Of a stretch of DNA of 64,000 nt, positions 39,700-52,294 are shown one piece after another. The position numbers and the translations under genes were made by a program. The notes beneath the pieces are model-generated. The model did no database searches. It saw nothing but the letters and a program-made list of their open reading frames with translations, and was not told the origin of the DNA. Origin of the DNA: Sipunculus nudus (taxonomy: Eukaryota; Annelida; Sipuncula; Golfingiida; Sipunculidae); NCBI GenBank assembly GCA_026874595.1, contig CM049309.1:67252926-67316925 (forward strand), written 5' to 3'. How positions within the stretch are numbered: the stretch's first letter is position 1; the number at the start of each line of letters is the position of its first letter.

Positions 39700-39860
39700 C
39701 AGAGTTATTCAGTATGGCAACCAGTTCAAATGGTCAAAAGGTTAGCACATCTCCAGTTCTGCTGAACTGGTACACTGACAGGAGTGGGTTTAAACCAGAT
39801 GGTAGCAAGTTTCTACCCATACCAGAGATTCACCTGCAAATTAAAATAAATTAGGAGATT
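39700..39860 (+). mobile_element. possible tRNA-SINE remnant
   Basis: ATGGTCAAAAGGTTAGCACA resembles a tRNA A-box region and GTGGGTTTAAACCAG resembles a B box about 50 nt later. Only the head is recognisable, so this is weak. Confidence 0.3.
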
Positions 39861-42369
39861 ATTGATTAGGGGTGTGCTCTTGTATCAGACATGTTCCATC
39901 CTGGTCAGGGACATGGGTATGATGGTCACATGGTTAGGGGACTGGGAATGGCAGGCTGTGTAGCAAGCATTGCTGGTCTCCCTGGAAGGAACCAGTGACA
40001 TACTTAGTGTGTTTCAATGAGTGTTGGTTAGCCCAGAGGAAGAGGCCAGGGATATCTGAATACCACAAAATCTCACAAGAAGTAAGCCAGTATTGTTCAT
40101 CGTGCAAAAGAGCAATATTCTGTCTGAGTAACAACTGTCTATTAAAAAGTTTAGTTAGTTACCTCTATTAAAGTTTATTTTGAAAAATAAAATTTTATGG
40201 TTTATAAAATTCCATAAAAATAATACAGTTTTAATCTTTAGACATGTAAACTCTTATATTCAGCTCAGTCATATTACATATCATAAACAAAGCTGGCTTA
40301 ATGCATCTTAATGTCAGATTATCAAAATATCATGCATTACCTAAAAATAAATAAAAATGTTTAAAAAGAATATACAGATGTTAATAGTTATAATACAAGC
40401 ACAAAATATGTGAAAATACAAAAGGAATTGCAAGAAACAGCAGGACCTCAGCTGCCTCACTGAGGACCATCCTTTAGCCTCAATAGGGAGTGGCAGTTCC
40501 AATTTAGAAGACAACCTAGGGGAGATGAAGAAGAATCAAGGAAATATTCAGGTGTAAAATTAATGGAGACAAGTGTGGTGACTACACTGCTAAAGTGGCC
40601 TGACTGAAATAGATAGATGAACGGGCAAGTGATAGAGCTACTGTTACATGGAGAATAGTTGATGACAGGCTGTAGTGAAGAAACAGTGGGTGCAAGTGCT
40701 GGTAAAAACAGTTACTGACTGGAAGGGAACTGGTGCTCTGTACTCCGGAGTCTGGGGATGAAGGGAGGATTTTGATGCTTTTTGGCAGCAGCATTGTCAC
40801 ATCTCTCTCAGCACTGAAGATGTAAATGATGAAGAGATCGTACTGACTCACTTTCCAGCTCTCTAACTGCACACAGGATGAGTTATCCTGTCACAATTGG
40901 TGTGAAAATAATAAAAAACTAAAATCAATGCAGCCTATACAATAAATCTGCTTGCCTGACATTGGGCATTGGGCTGCAGAAGAATCAGAATTTACTGTCA
41001 GCAGGGGTTGACTTAGAGTTAGAACACAGGGTGTGCACACCTCCTCTCTCTTTTCTACTGGAAAAAATGGGAAAGAGAACAAAAGATGTTTAATACGGAA
41101 AAGTAGCTCCAGATTTTGCATTTGGTACAGTGTTTCTTCCCTGTATATCTATGTGAGCGTTCTGTATAAAGCCTACTAACATTAATTGCCGACTAGGGGT
41201 TTAGCCCCTTCTTCTCTGAGACCCTGTATCAGTCCCTGGTCATCAGTGTTAAATATTTTCATTCCCAATAAAAAAGCTAGTGCACTGGCTAGCTGTTTAT
41301 TACTTGGATTTATTGTTCTTTCTTATATAATTATGAGCACTAACATGTTTTGTTAATTTGCTTGTGATAACACTGAAATATGAATTAACTTGGATCATAA
41401 ATGTAATTATGAAAATACCATTTTCATACATGAACTGTGTAAAACATTTACAATTATTTTCAGTGGATTAACGAGAATATTTTAAGACCTTCTGCTTTGA
41501 TACAGGTGCAGGAGATTGTTAGAAGAGAAAAGTTATATAACCAGTTACAAACTTAGAGTTATTGGATACTGCCAAACAGTACCATCACTCATCAGTGGCC
41601 GGTTGACAGAACCTAATCCTCAGGATATGTTACTATGGCAACCATCGTCCATATTTACACAGATATCACATGTTTACAAAAACAAGTGTGATTTTCCGGA
41701 TAATACACTTTTGGACTCGAGGGGAACAAACATTCCACTCACCGGAGATGGATAGCACCTGATGCAGGCGAGGGAATGGTATCTAACCTTGTTTGAATTT
41801 GAGACGTGCCTGGTGTCATATTCTGTCCTAGGAGATGCATCATTCATATTCAACTGACAGAACCTGAAATGAGGCAGTCTTGGTTCAGCAGCTGAGAAGA
41901 ACTTATGGAACTCAGTCAGGGGCTGTGATCCGCATCACTAAGTTGTGATGATATGATTGATGCTGGCATGAGGTTGAGGAAGGGAATAGGTTCAGCTGCA
42001 GAGTAGAAAACGTTGTAACTCTTCTTTGATGGTAAATCAGTTGTCAAGCCATGTTTATCCAATTATCATCCTCTGAATCAGTTTCAGGTTTACTTTTTAG
42101 GTCTCCGTATACTTAATGAGTGTCAAAATGGTTTTTAATGCTGTATGATTGATGCTGACGGTGGTTATCAGAGTTTATCATACATACTGCACCCTCCCTT
42201 TGATCTGTCACATATACTTGTATCACAGGAATTGATTATGCCTGTGCTTGCTTTCTATGATGGTTGTATAATAAAACAGTACCTGTTAATGTTAGGTGAA
42301 TGATATTTAGTTACTTAAACCATCACCTGTTGATATTTTTCGTCAATGATAGCAGGTAGGGGTGAATTG

Positions 42370-43280
42370 AAGAGAGGCAGACATGGCCTTATGATCTTGC
42401 CATTAACCTTGTGATCTTGGATTTTAACTTTACTCAGGAGAGGTGGACACAGGGCTCGACATTTACTTTTGAAAGTACTAGCCTAGTCAGGCAAGTAACA
42501 TCCAGCTTTTTCTTGCCCTTCATGAATTTTTACTTGCCCTTCAAATATTATTGATTGTATTCAAGAAAACAAAGATCTTTTTTCATCCCTTGGGTAAAAG
42601 TTTTTGTTGGACCCACTTGCCCAGTCGGGCAAGTAGGAGGGGACTTCTAGTTGCACTACCACTATTTTTCTGGAACTTTCACTTGCTCCGGGCAAGGGGT
42701 TAACTGTTAATGTCGAGCCCTGTGGACATTGCTTTAGGATCTAGACATTTATTTAGGAGAATCAGGGCATAATCTTATGGTCATAGGACTTACCTTATGG
42801 TTTAGGCATTAACCATACTTTATTTAAGAGAGGTAAGGTCATAGATTTATTGTCTTGGCATTTGACTCTTTTAAGAAAAAAATATGACTTAGCCTTATGA
42901 TCTTGCCAATGACCTTGTGATCTAGGCTTTAAACTTTACTCAGGAGAGGTGGACATAGCTTGAGGATCTAGGTGTTTATTTAGGCCATAGTTTTATGGTC
43001 TTAGCATTGACCTTTTGGTTTTGGTATTGTTCAGACTTTATTCAAGATGGTTAGGACATAGCTTTATGGTCTAGGCATTTGACTTTTTTAAGAAGTAGGA
43101 CATAGCAATATGGTCTTGGCATTGACTTTATTCAGGAGAGGTGGACATAATTGAATGGCTTAGCCATATGGCCATATGACATAATTTTATGATTAAATCA
43201 TTAAACTGTATTCAGGTAAAGTAGAGCATTATTTAATGGTCTTGGCAGTGAACTTTATGTAAGAGAGGAAGGGCATTTCT
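42370..43280 (+). repeat. degenerate minisatellite interrupted by a hAT MITE
   Basis: Imperfect units combine GGACATAGC, TTATGGTCTTGGCATTGAC and TTTATTCAGGAGAGGT, spaced roughly 65-75 bp apart. The array continues on both sides of the MITE at 42450-42722. Confidence 0.65.
42450..42722. mobile_element. hAT-like MITE
   Basis: A 273-bp element with inverted termini CAGGGCTCGACATTTAC and GTTAATGTCGAGCCCTG. TGGACA stands directly on both sides, a probable target duplication. The terminus is of the type found in hAT-group MITEs of invertebrates. It interrupts a minisatellite. Confidence 0.72.
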
Positions 43281-43572
43281 GTATGATAAATGCACATAAC
43301 TTCAGCCTTTTGATGCCTTGTTCAAAATCTGCTCCACTTTACAATGTGAAAATGGCATAATTTCAGGAACTTCTCAGACATTAGCTGTTATTTTAAAATT
43401 GCATGATATGTGTTGAATTTCTCCTACATACTCTAGAATATAGAATATAGAAAATCTGAATTCAAGAGAGCTTAATAATTACATATTTTTTTCACATATG
43501 AATTAAGTTAAGAAAACTGTTACATACAGATATATACATATTAAATGTATTTATTCTTTAATATTATATATA

Positions 43573-43754
43573 CAGTGAAACCACATTTTGAACTCCCTAT
43601 AGTCTAATACCCCGCATATGTCAAAGTTACAGACTCAATATTCCGGACAACTCTAGTTAAATTTAAACCAAAATTAATCCTGCTTGCGTCGATCCTCGGA
43701 TGTGTCGAAGTTTTCTGAGGGTCCTTTTGACTTCGACACAATGAGGTTTCACTG
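43573..43754. mobile_element. pogo/Tigger-type MITE
   Basis: A 182-bp element with termini CAGTGAAACCACATTTTG and CACAATGAGGTTTCACTG, flanked by TA on both sides. Inverted termini and TA flanks fit a Tc1/mariner-superfamily MITE. Non-coding. Confidence 0.75.
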
Positions 43755-45953
43755 TATATACATTTATAAAGGCTCTGATGTCCTAGCTGTCTTCTTCAGC
43801 TTCCTTGGACATATAAGACAAGCCCCCCACCAGGCAGATACCCGGGTCTGAGTCACAAAAAGAAAAAGATAAATCCATCATAGGTGTACTGGTAAAAGCA
43901 TATATAAAAAATTCTCAAGGCTGGCCCCGATATTGATCTGTGTACTTGCTTTTATATGTGGCTTTGAATAGCTTTGAATGACTGCTGTCAGATGGGTATA
44001 CAGATTCTGTTGACATTCTGGACTGTAAGACTGACTGCAACAGGGTATTGATTGTAATCAACCCCGTTGTGCTCTGTTTCTTGTCCTGTGCACAGCTGTT
44101 AAGGAGTGGGAGAGAAAAGTTGTGATGGCCCCAGTGCGATGCCATACAAATGCTGGAACTGCAGCCAGGCCACCCAGTTTTGCTGCATCCTCCAGCTTAG
44201 TGATCTATTTTCAGTCTGTCGTGGCCAAATATAGCTGCCTGCGGTTTAATTCTGGTCTGCTCCCCGGGGGATGATCTATAATACATATGGGTCATTTCTT
44301 GCCTGGATGATATTCGTTCATCCCTGGTCCTTTTTTTATGCGTCCAAATCAGAGTACAAATGGTTTCAACAGAACAAAGGGTTTTTCTCCCATGAACCTT
44401 TATGATTCATATCTGCCGTAAAGCACCGAGGCCAGATAACATTCCAAAAAAGGAAACTCTAAAAGTACTGCCCCTTTTTTTTCGTTTGATCATTCCATAT
44501 TGGCAGCCTTCTTTAACAATATTTTTCTCTGACTATGAAATTCAGAGTTGTGTTTTCCAATACCTGTTTCATGGTACTGAGTGTTTACTGTAGTGTTTAT
44601 AGTATATTCTAGCAAAAATTTAAATAATATAGTATGGACAGATCATTTATATATGGAAACTATATAATGTATGTTCTCTCTACCACCAGAATCAATTTAT
44701 ACCTAGGTGCAGCTATTAATCATAGTAAGTTATTTTAAATAATGTTTTTATAATTTTGTTGATTGACTGATACAATAATAGCATTGCACTTCTCATATAT
44801 AAAATCCAGGAACTTATAGATTTCTTTCCTTCACACTTTCAAATGCCTCCTGTCGGGTAAATCAAGGCTGTGCAGTCTTGTCTGTTCCTTAGAAAACATT
44901 AATATCTTGAACAAATAGGGGAAACCAGAAAAATAATACTGAAAAAATATTACTACTGTAAAGCTTAAAAATATTACCTAATTAATTACCTCAGGCACTC
45001 TCTGCATCTGAAGGGTTTATGGAGTTCTAGCACTGAAAAAAAAAAAAAATCAGTCAAAGTTAGTAGCATGGATGAACCCAAGTCAGCACTCCTTTAATCC
45101 TTTAGATTTTCAGTGTTTCAGTGGAGCAGTTGAGAAAAACAATCCCCATGCTAGGTTAAGGCACATTTTTTTTGCAGAGAACTCTGTTAGATTACCTCCC
45201 ATTTGAAGACAGCTTGTTGAGGCTAATGTAAGTTTTAAAGGCAGCCCTGAGGGAAAAGGATGACAGTTTCAAGGCTCCAGACTGAAGATGGCATCGTTTT
45301 TCACTCAGCAACTCAGCATCATGTCAGTTAAGCATATAACAAAGTCTTTTTTTTTTCAACTTTTGAAGGCAGCTTATTTGTATTAAGACAGAGCCAGTAC
45401 TGAAGAAATAAAGAGCACAATACGAGGCCAGAAAAGCCTTTCATGGAGGGATGATTGGTTGTTATATATGAATGGCATATCAGTCTTCTCCCTGAAGACA
45501 AGCAGCATAGAACAGTATTCTGCTTAAAAAGATAAAGCCAGAAAACAAATAAACTTCCAGTTTTAGGACAGTTTTGACAATAGAGAGGTGCCATTGCAGT
45601 TAACAGAGAGTAAATGTAAAGTAATAAAACTGGTTGACAAGACTACCTTATGTATACAGATATCTAAGAATAAATGTATCAGTAAATGTCAAGTGTCAAA
45701 ACACGGTGAATTATCAAGGTCCTTACCTGGAAAATGCACATGATCCAGGGGTTTTATACAGGTAAATTTTTTACATGTACTGTACTTAAGTTGAAGACCT
45801 GGTCTTGTTTCATGATTCCACAAAACTCACTTTCACGTATTATTTTTAGCTAAATGTAAATTATAACAGTCATTCATTATGCTTGGTGAAATCATACATA
45901 GTTTATTACTTACCCATATGCTACGCTGGACTGAAATAAATTTTGATACCCTA
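43755..45953. other. non-coding, nothing recognised
   Basis: No element ends or conserved coding segment seen. Short open frames have no family character. Confidence 0.4.
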
Positions 45954-45968
45954 ATATATATATATATA

Positions 45969-46122
45969 TATAACTCTGAAGAAAAACAACACTGTAAATT
46001 CACTACAGTCTGTTTCACGGGATGCGACCCGATCATTCTACCAACATTCACCTGATGATCGGCTCGCGTCCCGTGAAACAGACTGTAGTGAATTTACAGT
46101 GTTGTTTTTCTTCAGAGTTATA
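45969..46122. repeat. 68-bp inverted repeat flanked by (TA)n
   Basis: Arms 45969-46036 and 46055-46122 are inverted copies with two mismatches and an 18-nt spacer. The right arm plus spacer carries the hammerhead motif. The left arm, read on the minus strand, lacks the CTGATGA box and stem I. (TA)n tracts flank it at 45954-45972 and 46187-46264. Near-identical arms imply a recent origin; a head-to-head pair of Penelope-like element ends is one explanation. Confidence 0.7.
46043..46098 (+). ncRNA. type I hammerhead ribozyme motif
   Basis: The conserved core is present in order: stem I strand ATTCAC (46046-46051), CTGATGA (46052-46058), a short stem II CGG/CCG (46060-46062 with 46071-46073), and GAAA (46075-46078). 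A two-base-pair stem III, AC/GT, follows with a 5-nt loop, then the cleavage triplet GTA ending at 46087, then GTGAAT (46088-46093) pairing perfectly with the first strand. Very short stem III is typical of ribozymes carried by Penelope-like elements, which act as dimers. Positions flanking stem II (T46059 and T46074) are unpaired, so activity may be weak. Confidence 0.6.
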
Positions 46123-46180
46123 CTGCTCTGGCCTAGTCTGTTGGCCATAGAGCACTTTACATCGGAGGGTAACTCTACCT

Positions 46181-46186
<6 letters not shown>

Positions 46187-46264
<78 letters not shown>
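46187..46264. repeat. (TA)39 microsatellite
   Basis: Uninterrupted TA dinucleotide run, 70 bp downstream of the hammerhead-bearing inverted repeat. Confidence 0.97.
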
Positions 46265-46265
<1 letters not shown>

Positions 46266-48030
46266 TACACAACTTTAACTGAATTGAATACGGTGGCACC
46301 ATATGCACTATTTTTGAGCCACTACATACACAGTATATAAATGTACCAATTAATGAATTATTACATGACCTTTAGAAAAAAAACTTTTCAGGAAAAAATA
46401 GTGTATGATTAAATGCAGGATATGTTCAATTCCAAACTTTACAGTAAGATGATCTGGTGTACTGGACTATCTTGCATGCAAGATAATATCATTATGTTGG
46501 CCTTGGAACCAAGGTAAAATTTTTAAAACTTTAATGGTATCCTAGGCATTAACATATCTGATCATCAGGCCTATTAATATTTTCAGAGAGTAAACCTTAG
46601 CCTTACTTGAAAATTAAAGAGTATCTAGTAAAACAAAAAATAGGCATCCTGAAAACAATGGGAATCTTAGGTAATTCACTTTTATTCTCCAAACCAGCAA
46701 AAGAAATGCGATATCTCAGGCATGACAGCTCAGGCTGGTATTATATTGCCATATACAAAGGTTTATATTTCATTTAGAATATAATGTCATTTATTAAGTC
46801 AGTAATTGATTTTAATTACATAATAAGCAAATCTGTTTTCCATTGTGATCTATGTTGAAATCTTTCATTAAATTTGTATAATGAATAATTGCATCCATTC
46901 ATCTTTGCATGAAAGTGCAATGCATATTCTAGTTATTGTCACATTTTATTATATCTATACAAAAAACAACATTTAAATCTAACTTTCCTTCATGAAACTA
47001 GTATTTGCAGCTCATATTCATTTATTTATTATTATTTTAAGACAATTCATTAAACAAGAAAGAAACAGCATACGGGTTATTCATTCTCTTGCTGTATAAC
47101 AATAATCTGGTCAACAGGTAGTTGCAACCAGTAATAAACACTATAATTAACATTACCGGTAATCCCAGAGTTCATTTAAACATGATTTTTTGACTTGTTA
47201 ATATTCTTTGGTAGCTAGAGCTAACAAAGTTCAGAGGTCAGCGATTAATCTTATTCAGTGTCACAGGCAACTTAAAGCAATACAGATTAGAAAAATCAAA
47301 TGAAAACTTTATTGATTAAATTTGAGTTTCATGTTCTGTTCACATGTCCAAATTCAGTTTCTGGATTTATATATAGAAACCAGGTTGATTTATGACACTA
47401 AGTCCCAGCAACTCATCTCCACTAAAGGGTTGGTGTCTCTTTCATATTGCTTTATTTTGCTTTATCAATATCTGTAATTTTATCCTATCAGTTTGCTGCA
47501 GAGGGATACAGCTTTCAGATATGCTGCATAAGGCCTATCATTTGGCCCGGGTACGTCCTATCAGTGTTTTACTGTTTCTGTGCCCTTGGCATAGAGAATG
47601 ATTGATAAGACATAATATAAGATTGTAAATTAGTTTTTAAAAAAAAAAATTGTGAAGGGCTCTGATGAATAAAATATTTTCTTTGCACAGTTTGGATTCT
47701 TCTTTGCAGCATAAGTGTGATTTTAATAGTCATAAATATCCCACAAAACAGTGATAACAGTAATTTATTTCCATGTAATAATTATTTTAATACGTTACAA
47801 GGAAATATGGAATTTTCAAACAAAAACTACTAGTTTGTCAAATTACTACATGCAATATGTGGCAGTAAGATAAATCTGTCATTAATTGTAAGTTTCTTTG
47901 GTTTCTTTTTCTCTATTTCGGATTATACACTGAACATACATTTTACTGTCTCATGTATTCTAGAAAATATTAAAGACCACAAATTATAATTTCTCGTATA
48001 AGACTGATGAAGATTAAAACAAAAAAGAAA
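46265..48030. other. non-coding, nothing recognised
   Basis: AT-rich sequence between the (TA)n tract and the minus-strand HINE. No exon or element ends seen. Confidence 0.4.
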
Positions 48031-48938
48031 CTAGAATACGGGTAGTCGACAAGCAACTACGTGTATCCGCCTAAATCAGAGTGGAACGGGTGAAGTGAGG
48101 CATGGATTGAGTGGCAAGGGAAATAGAGTGAAGTGTTGCATATTAGCATGGATGTCTGCAGCCAAATTGTGCATGTAGGTTGCGCCACCTACCACAAAAT
48201 CCAGAAAGCCGTCCAAGTTGTATACATATGCAAAATTTAAGGCAGTTAAGTCAAACCACTTCATGTATATGAGTGATTTTTGCCCTTGGCAGACAAACAG
48301 ATGGACACTGTGCAAAAATGGTCGCAGGTGGCGCCACCAGTTTTGCGTATGATAAAGAGCTATGTGAGAACTATACACATGCAAAATTTTGGCCCAATCA
48401 GTCAAACGGTTCCCGAGATATGAGCTTGGATGTCTGCAGCGTAAACATGAATGTAGGTGGCGCCACCTGTCATAAAATCAGAAAAGCTATCCAGGATGTA
48501 TACGCATGCCGAATTTCAGGTGAATCAGTCAATCCACTGCAGAGATGTGAGTGATTTTAACCCAAGGCAGACAAACAGATGGACACTGTGCAAACATGGT
48601 TGCAGGTGGCGCCACCATTTTTTGTGTATGTTATAAAGCTCTCCAAGGGCTACATTTGTGCAAAAAAATTTTCCTGATTGGTCAAAAGGTTCCCGAGATA
48701 TGTGGGTTTATGTGTGGAAACAGACGCACAAACGGACACAGAGCGCAGAGGAAAGGTCAGAGGTCAAAACAAAATCGGGGCGAGCAGTTCACATGTGACC
48801 CGAACATAATCCCGGGTTTCGTAAAATTCCGCCCAGCGGTTACGGAAGAGTTCACCGGACACCTACGCGGCGGCGGCGGTGGGCTGAAACATAGTAATAA
48901 GTAATAGTATCTGCAAAACTCTGTTTTGGCGGATACAA
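48031..48938 (-). mobile_element. HINE/pearl-like element, family 1, short complete copy on the minus strand
   Basis: Read on the minus strand it starts TTGTATCCGCC at 48938 with the 5' hairpin and continues through the GC-rich leader and the tandem core. It then reaches GGCGGATAC, the 3' hairpin (decayed to GTAGTTGCTTGTCGACTAC) and the end CTAG at 48034-48031. At 908 bp it has only about three to four half-units, against more than ten in the copy at 3.5 kb. Family length is therefore set by core copy number. Confidence 0.8.
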
Positions 48939-50394
48939 TTAACAAAAAAATTGTTTACAGGGATTCAAAGTATGGCTATACTGTTGTTGGCTGTTGGACA
49001 TTATTTCCTGCTAGCATCCACTTGGCCAACCATATGACCATGCCATATACCCCAGATTTCATGTACATTTATATTAATTTAGTATTAATATTAGGCCTTG
49101 GAATTGTGAGGGGCTTTTGAATCAATTCAGTAGGTTGATTCTTATCCTTTGATTTGATTCTCGATTCAGTTTTTACCAGAAAATTTCAGACTTGCTTTTA
49201 AGTAGAAATAAATAATTTACCACAACTGATATTGTTAATTTTAGCAAATAAAGTAAAAATATAGCTTGCCCTCTGTTTATCACTGCCATTTTTGTTTCTA
49301 GATTAGTGGAATGCTTTACTGGCGAGTGTTTAAACTATATCTTGAGCACATAGGCAATTAATAGCCGAAAGAATCAACATTGCTGTGTGCCCCATCAAAG
49401 TTGACAGCTCAATCACAGAGGGTTTTGGGGTTGTGCATGGATAAATTATAGTTTAAATGAGTTCAGAGGTTATGAATCAATAAAAATTTAATTGAGGGGT
49501 TGCAATTCATTAAATCAATGCATTGTTATACTAATAAATATGGATCATAAATAATAACATTAGGGGATACAACTAGTTTTGCAGTGATAAAAATGTCCAT
49601 CAATATCATCATTTTCCCAATTTCATTCATCACAACATGTTTTAAGAAAAAACTTCTAAATAGGCTTTGAGTAATTTGTTAAAAGAAGTAATACAACCAG
49701 TGAAATAAACACAGAAAAAAAACATCTTGTTTAGAGTAAACCGCTGCCAAAGTAAAACAGAACAACTAGATTCATCAGGATCTACAGCAAAACTCAATGT
49801 AGTCTTTCCTGGCCCAGGGAATGACAAAATGATACAAACAAAAATGCCACAAACAAAATGCAACTGACTAAAATGGCACAGATGAAAATGGCAGACACTG
49901 ATTGAAACATATTCCTCCTTAGTAACATTCGGTAATGATTACTGTAGGAGTGTTACCATAATTTGGTTAAATGCTGTCAGACTCTGTGTACAGCCAATAC
50001 AACTGGGATGATCAGATGAGGAAATGATGCTGAAGTCCTTGCTGAGCCTTTCCTGTATATCGAGTCCCTAAGTAACCCGGCCAATCAGTGTCACTGCAGT
50101 GCTTAATATGACAAGAAACCACAGAGACAGTAAAAGCAGCCTGGGGAACTATTGATCACCAGGGTCTGGCTTGCCTCACTAAACTTCATAGAAAAGGAGC
50201 TGATGTGATTGGCATTGAAGTCACTATAAAAGAAAGGTACTTCACCACTCCTGGGTAAATTCTGTCTGTTAATCAGTTTGGTTTTAGTTTGTGAACATAA
50301 TCACTCCTATTTGCAAAACTGTAAATATGTTACTATTGGCATTTACCAAGCCCAGAGATTATTGCGTTTTATGGCAAACCCAGAAAGACCATGC
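48939..50394. other. non-coding with weak repeat traces
   Basis: Around 49095-49530 phrases such as GGAATTGTGAGGGGCTTTTG and AATTGAGGGGTTGCAATTC appear inverted. Similar words occur near 17450-17530 and 24270-24325, which suggests an old dispersed element. No gene seen. Confidence 0.35.
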
Positions 50395-51460
50395 AGAGAC
50401 ATGCATCTGCAATTCAGTATAACCAGACATTTTAACAAATTTGATTTGAAGCAGATATTTTAACAAAACAACAAAATCCCCAGACATTTTAACAAAACTG
50501 GAATATTAATTTTCATTATATGAAAATTTGACAAACTAATAATTAGATATTTCATCAGCCCCTATATTTTAACAAATTAATAAACCTGCGTAGATGCACA
50601 TATTTTAACACACCAAGACAGTTACCTGACTTTTAAAAATTCTGAATATAAGCAGAAATTGTAGTAAACCAAAATTACCAGACATTATAAAAGACCTGAA
50701 TATAAGCAGATCTTTTAACACACCAAGGTAATAACTAGACATTTAACAAGCCTGAGTAAAAACAGACATTTTAATAAACCATGCAACCCAGGCAGTGTGA
50801 GCAGACATGTTTATACACTGGTGAATGACAGAGGCAGATCCAGGTTTTAATGCAAAAAAGAAGGGTCCAACCAGGGAAGACTAATGACAAAACCTAATTA
50901 AAAAGTTCCCAGGTCCAGAAATAGGTGTAGGGTGCAGGCTGCAAGTGCAACAGTTGGTCAGAAACCCCTGAACAAGGTAGCAGTGGCTGAAAAAGGAGGT
51001 TGGATAGATGGAGGTCTGAACTCCCTGGACAAATCTGAACCCCCGAACCCCCCCCCCCCCCCCTTACGAGATCTGCTTCTAATTGCCAGACACGTTTACT
51101 GCCTAGGTTATAACCAGACATATTAACCAACCAAAAAATTTACCAAACGTAATAACCAACAAGGAAAATTACTTTTTTTTTTTTTAACATATTTCAAGAA
51201 ACTGGTACTAACCAGACATTTTATCAAACTGGAATAAATGCAGGCATGAAAATTTGACATTGACATAAAACCATGTGGATGTGGAAATTATTATCAGACA
51301 TTTTAACAAACATGGATATAAAAGAACACTTGACTGAACTATGAAAAACACCACTCAGTTAAAAATGAAGCTGGAAAGAAAAGGGCCTTTCACAAACCTT
51401 GGTATAACCAAATATTTGAATTAACTAACTTAAGAAATTATCAGACATTTTGACATATAC
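50395..51460 (+). repeat. degenerate minisatellite with AGACATTTTAACAAAC
   Basis: The phrase CCAGACATTTTAACAAACC recurs more than fifteen times at irregular spacing of about 30-70 bp. It is interrupted by the dispersed repeat at 50829-51081. Non-coding. Confidence 0.7.
50829..51081. mobile_element. MITE-like dispersed repeat, copy 2
   Basis: Same family as the element at 14.5 kb: termini CAGAGGCAGATCCAGG and GAGATCTGCTTCT, shared interior ACTAATGACAAAACC and GCTGAAAAAGGAGG. It has gained a poly-C tract (about 51050-51063). It sits inside the AGACATTTTAAC minisatellite. Confidence 0.6.
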
Positions 51461-52294
51461 GGATCAAGATGAGATTTAGGCACACTGAGATTTTGTATGT
51501 AATAATGATAATATTCAGACACGCACACACATCTCAAGGACATTTGTACACCCTAAACTTTGTGACCCTTTGTAAAATTTTATCATTCAGTTTTACTATC
51601 AGAGCATTTAAAAAACAATTTCTCTGCACTGTTTTGATAATGGTTGTTTTCTTATAGTTAATCTATTTGATTTTAGTAACACCAGAATATGAGATCTTTC
51701 GTCAAATTTACTATCTTTGTCTGAAAATCAATTAGTCATACCTGCAGAAATGCTGATGGTATTTTGCAGATTTTAATTGGTATTAACGCAGGTAAACCTT
51801 ACCTGTGTGCTGTATGCAGCGCTTCTAACGACAAAGGAACAGAAATGTTTGCACCTCATTAAATGGAACCTAGAGAAAGATAGTGACAGTGCCTTGCCTG
51901 AGCTCTGTGTCCCAGGGCAGAGTATTACCCAGAAATAATCATATCAGGCCGAGATGTCAGGTTGTATTCGGGGCTTTTATTGCTTTCCCGCCAGGTAATA
52001 ACACGCTCACAGAATAGTACATTTTACCAAACAGATATCCAGACTACCACCTGCGAAGATCTGCAGCCAACATGTAAATTTGATCTGTACCAGTCAAAAA
52101 TTCCAATCTGAGGCCTGCATTGAGTTCAGCTCACTGGAAAGTAAAATGCTGGGATTAAGATTATAATGTTCCTGGTTCAGTGAAAATTTAATGCAGCGAA
52201 AATCCATAGACTGTTTATACCTTTGGGGCTGTAGGTGGCATTGTAGTCTATTGAATGATGATGAAGATATGCATATGATGAGAATCATATGTTA

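Larger units (their letters stand above)
35861..42369. other. non-coding, AT-rich, few recognised elements
   Basis: It contains (TTA/TAT)-rich patches near 36480-36540 and 37140-37200, a poly-G tract and one possible SINE remnant. No coding exon was recognised. The missing first exon of TRAPPC13 could lie here. Confidence 0.4.

Noticed and set aside
46048-46308. 86-codon frame with a run of Ile-Tyr
   Set aside because: It is translation of the TA microsatellite.
48000-48020. CTGATGAAGATTAAAAC as a second hammerhead
   Set aside because: No GAAA box, no cleavage triplet and no pairing strands.
48076-48904. Several 90-117-codon frames with AGGAT-type repeats
   Set aside because: All read through HINE core units; similar frames appear in every copy and no start or function is shared.
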